DNA of 64,000 bases, from contig CM064417.1 in NCBI GenBank assembly GCA_032690845.1, forward strand, positions 32,494,432-32,558,431, read 5' to 3'. The first letter of the stretch is position 1. Each line of letters opens with the position of its first letter. Of this stretch, positions 55,311 to 64,000 are shown piece after piece. The DNA comes from Eleusine coracana subsp. coracana. Taxonomy: Eukaryota > Streptophyta > Magnoliopsida > Poales > Poaceae. Below the pieces are notes generated by a model that worked only from the letters and a program-made list of their open reading frames with translations, made no database searches and was not told where the DNA came from. Both the position numbers and the translations under genes were made by a program.

Positions 55311-57046
55311 AGCAACAAACGTCAAAACAACTTTAGACAATCATCTCCATGATGGACCAACTGTTCGGCCACTTCAACATCGAGTACCAACCAAGTGAAC
55401 GCCATCTAAGCCTAAGTCTTGCAAAGACCTAAGCTTGGGGAGGTACCCAAACCAAGGTGCGCCATTTGTTCTACCCTTTTGTCCTCTTTCTCTGGTTGAG
55501 TCGCTTTGCTCCCTTTTTAGCTATTTAAGAAAAACACAAAAAGATTTTTAGCTTTCTAGGAAAACCATAAAAATTTGCAAAGCCAAAAAAGAAAAAAAAA
55601 TCCCCTTGAATAAAATTTGAGTACTTGGTCTCTACCTTGCCTATGGAAATGATGAATAGTTGCTCTATTAGCTCCCTTTGAGTCTCAAGTATACAATCTC
55701 TACTCCTCATTTTTGTGGGTAATGGTAGACGGGCATGATGAAAACGCTAGTCCCTCTATGTTTTAGTGGGTGCGAAATGGCTAATAAATACCAAGTCTAG
55801 TTGTTGGAGTTTATGATATGACATGTTTTGGATGAGTCTATGATTTCCTAATGATTAGAATCCAATGATTTCTTTCAAAACCATGCTGCAACAAAAACCC
55901 CTTACTTGGTGCACATATTTCCTATAATAGACAATTTCCTACCACGGCCTAATATTGATTTGCAAAACCATGCTGCAACAAAAACCATGTCTATGCCATT
56001 TATGCATGCATTGAGTTTAGTTAGGATTTGATCCTTATGAGGGACTTGCACTTCCAAAGCCAATCATTTTCCGTTGCGTTATGTTTGAGTTCTCAAATTA
56101 ATCATGCTTGGCTATGCGGTTTTCACATCGGAATCATGCATCCACTCCACCAAGCATGTTAACTAAAATCTTTCTTTTTGCGAGCCTTTGACCTCATTAA
56201 AAAATTATGGTCCTCCTAGACAATTGCTCAGAAATAGTTTGCAAAAAAATATTTGAACCATTGAATTAGCTTCCTTACACCATGAGAGCTAAAATAAAGA
56301 AACAAAGAAAAGAAAGAAAAAGTTTATCAGCTCTCATGGATGTGCTATATCAAAAAGTTTTGAGGTCCATTCAAAAATAAAATAAGTATATCTTAAGCAA
56401 AAATAAAGGACCATCCTTTCGCTCTAGCACAAAAATCCAGTCTTTGGGACAAATCTACACCTAAGACCTTTGCAATTGTGCTAGCCCATTCCTTCGCGTG
56501 AGTCCATTCTCTCCCTCTCCCTTGGATATTATTTCTAAATGATTAGAATGAGGAAGTGCAATGTCTTTTTGCTAGGACCATCTCTTAGCTTAACAATACA
56601 TGCATGCTAAATGTGTCATCCTACCAAACTCCACATATTTAAGCCAAACTCTTAGAAAGTAGGATGAGCATTTAGAAAGGAAATACACCTTTTGAGCGAT
56701 GAGTGTCATAGTGGGAGATTACACCAAGAGGGAAGATTTTCAATCTTATGTAGCATAATAAAAACCTTGGACTGATGATCAAGTAGGAGATTGCATAACA
56801 AAGTCTAAACTAGCCGTTCTAGACTTTAACTACTTATGACAAGGTTATAAAATGCCAATAAGACCCGTTGTACAAATGAGAATGACCTAGTGACCATGTT
56901 GTGCTGGTTTACACTTACCCATATTATCTTGGAGCATGTGTTTGTGCACTTGATACTTGCAGGGCGCTAATATTGAAGCAACTCCTGATCCATCACTTCT
57001 AAGTTTAATTTGCTTGGGATGAGCAAAGGTTTAAACTTGGGGAGCT
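55311..57046 (+). other. Noncoding internal part of the non-autonomous element
   Basis: No gene is supported. CTAAGCTTGGGGAGGTACCC (55430) and TTTAAACTTGGGGAGCTG (57030-57047) are purine-rich signatures common in such elements, the second directly before a TGTTGGCGG start. CAAAACCATGCTGCAACAAAAACC occurs twice, at 55876 and 55963. Confidence 0.55.
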
Positions 57047-57315
57047 GTTGGCGGCCCATAAAATCCAATATCGGCCACCAACCGGTCAGGAAATGTAAGG
57101 TAAAGACCTAAGATCAGTAAATATTTATTTAAACTAAGAAGATTCCACAAGTTTTGGTAAGATATGTGTTTGCAGGTATAAAAGGGCCAAAATATGCAAA
57201 AACATGGAGAAACGCCCTGTCGGGCGATCACCACTATGAAATAGCTATTTTCTTCAGCCGACAGGGTCGTTTTCAGGCCGAAATCAGGACCACCCGAGAA
57301 GGTCGTTTGTGGCTA
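57047..57315 (+). mobile_element. Start of a 3' LTR-like sequence, cut by CACTA
   Basis: TGTTGGCGGCCCATAAAATC begins right after the G-rich tract AAACTTGGGGAG, which fits a polypurine tract and LTR start. A GCCGACAGGGTCG/CGCCCTGTCGGGCG inverted pair lies at about 57210-57270. It ends at the CACTA terminus at 57316, so the LTR is incomplete in the window. Confidence 0.5.
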
Positions 57316-57771
57316 CACTACTAGATTCCCCCCCCCCCCATACAACGCAAGAAATATGTTGCGATATGCCCTTTTAGGGTGCAATAGCCGCAATTACTCC
57401 CAAACAGTTTCGTAAAACATTGCTGCAACAGGTCAAGTGGTATTAGCCTTCAACCACGAATGTCTTTTGTTGGTTGCAACTGTTTTTCTATTACAACACA
57501 ATGCAGCATTGCAACTAGCATCTAAAGGCGCGTTCGTGTTGGTTGCAAATTATCCTATTGCGATGCACATGATGTTGCCAGAGATTCAATTGCATCGTAC
57601 CCATGGCGTTGCAATGTGTAAATTCGTGCATTGCAAATGATTTTATTTCTACACTCTGATTTCGGTTGTTATGGAGCAAGCACCTCTATTGCCACTTTAG
57701 TGTTTCGGTTGCGATAAGTGGTCATCTCTGTTACCACTAAGTGGATTTCGATGCCATAGATGGTGTCCTTT

Positions 57772-57937
57772 ATTGCCACTAGATTTGCTTAGTTGCTAGA
57801 GGTCGACACTCTTTTACCACCAAACGTGTGTGGAGGCTATAGGTGGAGCACTATATTGCCACTATATTTGCTTAGTTGCTAGAGGTCGACATTCTATTAC
57901 CACCAAACGTGTGTGGAGGCTATAGGTGGAGCACTAT
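57772..57937. repeat. Tandem repeat, 83-bp unit, two copies
   Basis: The unit ATTGCCACTAGATTTGCTTA..GGTGGAGCACTAT begins at 57772 and is repeated at 57855 with four changes; a third partial start follows at 57938. It lies in the subterminal region of the third CACTA element. Confidence 0.85.
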
Positions 57938-58378
57938 ATTGCCACCAATCTTGAGTGGTTGTTAGATGTGATCACCAATATTGCTTCGTAAATGTTTGCG
58001 TAGGCAAAAGTTCATCTCTCTATTACCACCATAATAGTGGGTTGCTACATGTGGAACTTCGTATTGCCATGACCCTTGTGACACCGAAAAAGCTGGGTTG
58101 TGATAGGATGAATTCTCATTTGCCATGTATGATTTTGGTAGCTATTGCCACCTGTCTATTATGCCACGTTCAATTATTTGTATGACCAATTTTCAAAACA
58201 ATATAATATAGGATCAATCATAATTATGCATTCATCATTCATGAAAACAAGATTAATTCAACCATTCATTGTACAATTACATGACACACGTAGTACTGAA
58301 ATAGTTACAAGTTTGCAACACCAGATTGTTCGAACACACACATATAGTAGGCTAATTTGACAAGAACTGGATAATAAG

Positions 58379-61300
58379 TTAATCATGAGCAAAGAAATGC
58401 AAGGCAGATGATCCCATCACTTGATCAGCAAAGGGTGACTTCAAGATGGTCCCATCACTTGTTACCTCCATTTGAACTGCCTTAGTTACCTGGAAAGAAC
58501 GAATAACATTTTTATCATGAAAGTAATCTGAATTTATGAGTAGGAGGAAACAACAGCAGGCAGTAAACCAAAATTCCACCTGTCTTTTTGCCGCCCTTTC
58601 GTTTCTTTAAAGCGTTATCCCTTAGCTGTTTTCCAGTAATGAATGTTGCTCGTGTCATATTTGCAGCTGTCGTATTATTTCTTCTAGTCCGAGCGCCGTT
58701 TGCTCTTGATATATCATCGACTTCAGATTGCATTGGGTTGGTTGGAGTGTTTTCCTGGGAACAAAAAAGTTTGAAGGAAATAATTAGGCGCCATTTTGTT
58801 TAGTATCTGATGATAGCACTTAAAGCTTGTGAATTCACAAATTACCTGATCTGAAGGGACCTCATGTTGTGTGGCTGGCTCAACTACTTGAGTATTCGTG
58901 TTTGTTGCAGCTGCCGCCACCTCTGCCACTTCAGTGACATTGTTGTTTGCCTGGACAGATGTTGGTTGGAGAATCTATGAAACATGCAGACAAGTAGATA
59001 TAGTACCTAAGGAAAAATAGGCATTCAAAAACTGGCTTGACTAGTACCTGCTCAAATGTTGTCTGTCCATGTGCTGCTTGCATCATCGATAGGAACTCTT
59101 GCCTATACGCTTGTGAATCACCCTCCCCTGCCTTTTTCAGCTCATCAATCTGTCGTGCATGTTCTATCCTTTTTGCTTCCCTCTCAGCTTCATATGTGGT
59201 CATTTGTTCATGTAGCTGACCAAATGATTCCATGAGCTCCAGGTGTTCCTGATGTAGTTGCTCCTCCACATGAATTTTTTCCAGGCGATCAACAGCAGCT
59301 CCATTCTAGTTGGGTTCTTTGCCAGGTACCCATTACCATGCAACCTGGTCGATTTGCACTCTGTGACTGCCTGGTATGCCTTCTGGAAAATCTCATTCTT
59401 TTCATGTAAGGTGATGAAGTTTCCCTTCGAATTTGATTCCGCCTCAGAGATAAGGCTGCTTGCTTCCTCCTAACATTTACAAGTCACAGATGGAGGAGTT
59501 AGTTTCAGAAGAAATTGCATGCATTCGCTATTTGCATGGACTATAGTAAGTCATGTACAAATTCAATGAGAACTCACATAGACATCTCTGAATTCTTGGT
59601 CTTTCCATTGCCCATCCTTGCTGTGAGTTATGAACCAAAGTTCCATATCATTGGGCTCCTCACCATTTTCTGGGTCTCTCTGAGATGCCAAGAAAATAAC
59701 AAATTAGTAAATCATCATGCAAGAAAGCCTGTAGATGTGCACTTCCAGTTATTACCTTCTCATAGCTACACTGAGCATAAGGCTTAGTGCCTGACAAATG
59801 TGTGGTCTTTTTTTGGCCTTGAATCCCAGAATTTTGTTTGCTCCTTGCCTACAGAGTGCATAGATTTGAATAATAATCTTAATGACCCAGACATATCCAT
59901 TTATATGAAAGTGGTATTGTCAATAATAGTAATTAAGTGGAAATAAACCTTGAATTTGACAGTCCTAAAATACAGCAACAGATAGTGCCATTCAACTATA
60001 TCTAATTGTGCAGGCTTATTCAACATTCTCTCGTGGTAGCTGTTGTATGCCTTTGCTGTAGCACTGAAAGTTGAACGCCATCCTTTGTAACGCTCCCTAG
60101 CAATGACCCATGGTGGGTCCTCAATGTCCCACCTAGCCTGTTATAAAATTACAAGAACATGCAAATACTAGGTCAGTTCTTATGTTAGTGTATTATTAAA
60201 ATGTATACACAAGCAAACATGATTATTACCAATATATCAGTTGTTATTGATTCTTTAACTTCTTCATGGATCTCTTTCCATGATCTCACTCCAATGTGTG
60301 GCGCCCATAAACAATACTACTTCATCAGTGAACGAGCGGTAGTTCTCACCTACTGGTCCTCCAACTCTAGAGAACTCTACTTTCATCTTTTGATTGCACG
60401 CCTTGATTCTCTTGGAGATTGCCTTCAAGCCTTTTAGAGGACCACGTCCTCTTTTCTTCCCATATTCTGAACATATTCCCACATGAACAAACTGTAATAC
60501 TCTGTATATAGAAACAAGATTAATTCCTAATGAACGGTGAGCATGAGATGGTGCCTGCACTGGAGGTGTTGGGTTGCTGTCTTGACTGGAATGTACCTGA
60601 CTACTAGAATGCAAAAAAGAATCTGCAGACAATATTGTCACATGATCAGCTAGCATAATGCCGTGAAGTTTGACAGGGAAGAATGGTAATTAAATTGACA
60701 ATTAGGAGAGGGATATTACTGACGTCAACAAGTTTTCCTTGAACACCCAACCATTCTTGGTATGTCTTTATAGTGTCCTCCCTGTAGATATCTTCAAATT
60801 CTGAAAAGGAATGATAACACCAGTCATAAGTGCATTGAAAAAACTATGTATGTATTGGGCTGCATCATATATAACTCACCCATGGCTTGGCCCCTTGTAT
60901 GCAGACAATGTAGCCAATCTTTGTATGCATGTAATTCTGATTCCTCCACTTCTTCTTCTTCAACAGGATCTGAGCAAACTGCTCTGTATTTAATTGGTGT
61001 AATGGCCACACATCGCTCTGCCAATGGATTCTTCGACAATACTAATCTAAGCTCCCTCTATTCCTCATTACTATCTACCATTCTTAATGCATCAACATCA
61101 TAGTCGATATCATTTAGTGTTGCTGCCGTAGGATTATCAGGATTTCTCTTCTTGTAGTATATGTAGTCCCTGGACCCATACCCCAACTTTGCTTCCATTG
61201 TTGTCAAGTTACCCAGCGTGATTTGACTCTTGTCAACTCTATATGCCTTCACAAATTGTTCTCCCTCCTCACTCCCCTTGCAAATAACATACACAAGCCA

Positions 61301-61673
61301 AGTATCGTCTGTTCTGCTTATTTAGCGAAGCATTTCAATTTTGTGCAGGGAATCGATCGCGGGGACAAATGCATGCAAGCTATGGGCCTTAGTACTAGGG
61401 GATGATCCAAGGCATGTACCCGCTCTCAGATTCGAACTGAGACGAAGGCAGGAAATCTTCTGGATCTCGAGAGTCGTTCCGACCAGCAACTTCGTCGTAT
61501 GATCTACGTGATGGTCCTTGGGACGACGGCGACACAAAGAGCGAAGCCGCCGCCCTAGGCTTGCGAGATGGTGGTGTGGATATTGGAGGTAGCATCGCCG
61601 ACGCCGTCGAAGGCGTGTGCAGTGATGTTGACGAGCATTTGGTTCCCCTCGCTGCCTCGCTCGACGCTGGCAT
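58379..61673 (-). pseudogene. CACTA TNP1-type gene (Transposase_24), nearly complete exon set
   Basis: TNP1-type proteins bind subterminal repeats and help the TNP2 transposase. A start at 61673 (MPASSEAARGTKCSS) opens a Ser/Pro-rich region. An N-terminal domain exon (61300-60880, KLGYGSRDYIYYKKRN, LHAYKDWLHCLHTRGQAMG) has one in-frame TAG (61058-61060). Further exons bounded by GT/AG: 60800-60724; 60466-60230 (KKRGRGPLKGLK, VGGPVGENYRSFTDEV); 60137-59949 (DPPWVIARERYKGWRSTFSA); 59848-59756; 59679-59578 (PNDMELWFITHSKDG); 59469-59048 (QAYQAV.., then a coiled coil HARQIDELKKAGEGDSQAYR); 58974-58846; 58754-58580 (RKGGKKT); 58489-58379, ending LHFFAHD-stop. The blocks match Transposase_24. A one-base frameshift near 59280 and the TAG suggest recent decay. 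Confidence 0.8.
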
Positions 61674-61820
61674 CCTCTTCGCCTACGTGGTGGAAGGCGA
61701 TCATGACAACCATCTTGCCGCCGCCGGCGCCTGTATAACCCTAACTGATGCGATGGGATTAGGGAGGCTAAGATGTAGTCAAGTTGATAATGCCGCTTTT
61801 AGGCTTCAATGTGGGCCCAG

Positions 61821-62070
61821 GGATGGCGTGGCGCGCGGTAGTATGGCGCGGAACAAAAGTTTCGGATGGAAAAATCGGCGCCACTTATTTTCGAAACCAA
61901 AAACTTAGGGATGAGTTTAGTGATCAATCACAGACTCGTGGGCTTAGGGATGGTGTGGCGTGGTAGTATGGCACAGAAAAAAAGTTTCGGATGGAAAAAT
62001 CGGCACCACTTATTTTCGGAACCAAAAATTTAGAGACGAGTTTAGTGATCAATCACTGACTTGTGAGCCC
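61821..62070. repeat. Direct tandem repeat, about 125-bp unit, two copies
   Basis: GGATGGCGTGGCG..GTAGTATGGCGCGGAAC..GTTTCGGATGGAAAAATCGG at 61821-61945 is repeated at 61948-62070 with GTTTCGGATGGAAAAATCGG 125 bases further on (61859 and 61984). The first copy has extra GCGC. It lies just upstream (minus-strand sense) of the TNP1-type gene start. Confidence 0.85.
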
Positions 62071-62900
62071 CAGCATCACTAGACCCACACGTTAGAGAGC
62101 CAAACCACCACGCGAGTACTATGCCCCATCCGAGTGAAATTATTAAAATGTTCTGTCATTCCCCTTCCTAGTTAGATTGAACTCTTTAAATTTAAAATTT
62201 CAAACGTTAACAAATTCACGTAGTTTTTTAGGGTAATAAATGTTTTCAAAATTTTATGTAAGTCATCAATAACAAAGTTGTAGAACTCATCAAGTTCTAC
62301 AAATTTTATGTAAGTCACTAATCCATTTGACAAAGTTTTAATCCTACAAATATAGAATTTTCAAAGTTGTTAACTAAAAGCTAGTTTTTGTTAGCCGTAA
62401 ATGATTTCATCCAAAAAAGTCATGAATACCAAACTTTCATAACTCATCGAGATGTACAATATTTATTTAGAACTTTTTTTCATTTGACAAAGTGGTATTG
62501 TACATTGCTCATTAATCCTAGATTCACTCACAAGGTTTAAGAAACTATGTTGGAGACTTGTCAAGTTTGCACTACATGTTACTACCACTTTTGAAAATGA
62601 CCAAATGACCTAAATAAATATTGTAGATCATGATGAGATACGAAACTTTGGTATTCATCAACTATCCATTTGACATCATTTAGTGTATGAACATATTGCT
62701 TGTAGTTGTCATTTATTTAAATTCAAAATTTGGATTGTGGAACCAGACTCACACGAGAATATATTTCAACATAGTAGCATTAATAAGTTGCATAAAAGAA
62801 TATAGCATAATTTTATGAAGGTGTAGGAAAAAAATGATGCATTTTGAAGTTCGTATGAGGGAGAAAGACTAGTTACAAATTGTATGCAGAGATTGAAAAG
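62071..62900. other. Noncoding CACTA-type internal region
   Basis: AT-rich, without a supported gene. It holds the inverted pair GTAGAACTCATCAAGTTCTAC at about 62279-62300 and several near repeats of TTTATGTAAGTCA and CTCATCGAGATGTACAA. I infer it is part of the third CACTA element. Confidence 0.5.
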
Positions 62901-63290
62901 AAAAATTGTTCTGAAAGGTGATGGATACAGTAGCTTCAGGGGGTTGGCCAGAAATGAGATTTCAAACTTCTACCCGAGGCCATAAAGTTTTTGGCAGAGA
63001 GACGCCACTGCTGGTTCATGGGGGATTGTTGAGGACTTTGGCAATGGAAGGTCTCTCTTCTTGGGGCTGGCTTATCATTTCTTCATCGAAGTGCAGACCC
63101 CCAACGGGAAACTCAAGGGAGATCGTGTGTACATCGCTGATGTGGGGGGCAGCCATTGTGCTGCTTTCAACATTCGCGAGCAGCGTGGGAAGACGATGAA
63201 TTGTATCTCTGTCCTTGTTGTTGGTGATCACTCCAGAGGCCAATGTGGTTTCGCCCAACCATGTGCAAGTAGCTAGGTTCTTGTTTCTAT
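62901..63290 (-). other. GC-normal island with long open frames, unrecognised
   Basis: Unlike its AT-rich surroundings this island is about half GC and open in more than one frame; the minus frame from 63258 reads GVITNNKDRDTIHRLPTLLA then FPVGGLHFDEEMISQPQEER. I do not recognise either product, and splice sites were not convincing. It could be a captured exon of a host gene in the CACTA element or a chance open stretch. Confidence 0.3.
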
Positions 63291-64000
63291 GGAAAAAATG
63301 AACATATTTATATGTGAAATGAATGAACTTTGTTAATGAATCTGCTATCGAATCTTGTTGCCACTGACCTCTTAATTGGAAGAGTTAGAGAATGTAGAAG
63401 AAAATAAGTGAAAGATCACGATATTATACGAATTAAGAAAAATAAATCGTCTTATTTGCACTTCGTATGCGAGATCTAAACATTTTCCAAGATTCCACCC
63501 TAGATCGAGAGTGAAAAACACAAAGATCACATTGAACCAATTTAAAAAGGTCTGACCTCTCCAAAAAATACGTTTTCATGTACAGAAGGCTTGTCCACGC
63601 TGGACCCACAAGTCATAGACAGATAGTTTATTCAGATCTACGCTTTCATGTAGAGAAGGCGTAAAGTGGTTTGCTTTCAAATTTCAAAGTGAATTTCCCT
63701 TTGATTCTTGTGCGTGTTTTTAAAAATTTAAGCTTTTTCTACCTCAAACATGTGTAACAAGTGGCATGGACACATCATTATACATTTTTGTGTTTAAAAA
63801 TTAAATGTATGTGTATTGGAACAACACAAGGTCTCATGACACATGTTCATTCAACTGAGTTCAAGGTGCAATGAACACAACCAAGTTTGGGTTATTTAAA
63901 CAATTCCATAAAAATTCCTATAGCTAGAGAGATGTTAAGGTGACCTGGGTTTCTAATCTTGATGGCACTGACCTCTTAATTTGAGAGTTAGAAAATGTTG
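63291..64000. other. AT-rich gene-free stretch to window edge
   Basis: No gene is supported. The sequence CACTGACCTCTTAATT..GAGAGTTAGA.AATGT occurs at about 63364 and again at 63966, a direct repeat about 602 bp apart, and TTTCATGTA.AGAAGGC occurs at about 63575 and 63645. Confidence 0.45.

Larger units (their letters stand above)
57316..64000 (-). mobile_element. CACTA element (third), left end and TNP1 gene; right end outside
   Basis: CACTACTAGATTCCCCC at 57316 is a standard CACTA terminus, with CTA on its left as the possible 3-bp duplication. Subterminal repeats (TTGCCACTA, TTACCACCAA, TTGCGATAAGTGG and relatives) fill 57440-58150. The TNP1-type gene follows on the minus strand at 58379-61700, with more noncoding DNA to the window edge. 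The matching TAGTAGTG end was not found up to 64000, so the element continues beyond, or its end is lost. Sequence at 62200-62740 with CAAAGTTGTAGAACTCATCA-type inverted pairs is of the sort seen inside CACTA elements. Confidence 0.75.

Noticed and set aside
1..64000. tRNA genes, rRNA genes, organellar inserts
   Set aside because: I looked for tRNA-like and rRNA-like stretches and known plastid gene blocks while reading and saw none. A tRNAscan or organelle alignment would be decisive.

Overview
The window is nuclear DNA of a flowering plant, most likely a grass. The elements in it (CACTA transposons with TNP2/TNP1 genes, PIF/Harbinger, hAT, SIRE/Maximus-type Ty1/copia and several Ty3/gypsy lineages) and the U3 motif GACCGGACNGTCCGGTC are of a kind familiar from grass genomes. 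I cannot name the species. I see no bacterial operons, organellar genes, rRNA, tRNA genes or CRISPR arrays. Almost all of the 64 kb is nested transposable elements, and nearly every coding region has stops or frameshifts. The only host gene I can support is a broken minus-strand CASP-like (CASPL5-type) membrane-protein gene at about 45.2-49.1 kb, with a Harbinger element in its intron.

Layout. 0-2.9 kb: a copia gag scrap and an LTR-like block on the minus strand carrying palindromic GTGCCGATCGGCAC motifs. 2.9-9.6 kb: a minus-strand Ty3/gypsy element (integrase, RNase H, RT, protease, gag, LTR), split by a 1.6 kb solo copia LTR (TSD AGGTG) and followed by a second LTR in tandem. 9.7-10.7 kb, resuming at 22.0-22.4 kb: a plus-strand gypsy protease fragment. 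It is interrupted by a non-autonomous CACTA element (10672-22045, TSD ATT), which itself holds a 9.7 kb CACTA element (12245-21981, TSD CAT). The inner element has a TNP2 transposase pseudogene and a second gene with a DUF8039-like domain and a dead Ulp1-like protease. 22404-23079: a small hAT element (TSD GTGCCCAT).

23.6-43.6 kb: a minus-strand gypsy gag and LTR (24.6-25.0 and 43.0-43.6 kb) split by copia-A (25008-42986), a gag-bearing element without pol. Copia-A is interrupted by a solo gypsy LTR (27797-28694) and by copia-B (30782-39043), a near full-length but inactive SIRE/Maximus-type element. 43.6-49.9 kb: low-repeat DNA with the CASPL5 remnant and the Harbinger element (45691-48916, TSD TTA). 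49.9-53.4 kb: a minus-strand gypsy gag/protease fragment with its LTR. 53.4-57.3 kb: a non-autonomous LTR element with a degenerate plant-retroelement ORF. 57316-64000: the left part of another CACTA element with a fairly well kept multi-exon TNP1-type (Transposase_24) gene on the minus strand; its right end lies outside the window.

The genes form no shared pathway. The informative content is insertion order, intact target-site duplications, and how each transposase or polymerase was lost. No new biological system stood out. The most interesting items are the doubled promoter/palindrome module and Ulp1-like gene of the inner CACTA, the Harbinger transposase that has lost catalytic residues and is followed by the tail of its MYB-like partner, and the pol-less copia-A with a second ORF.
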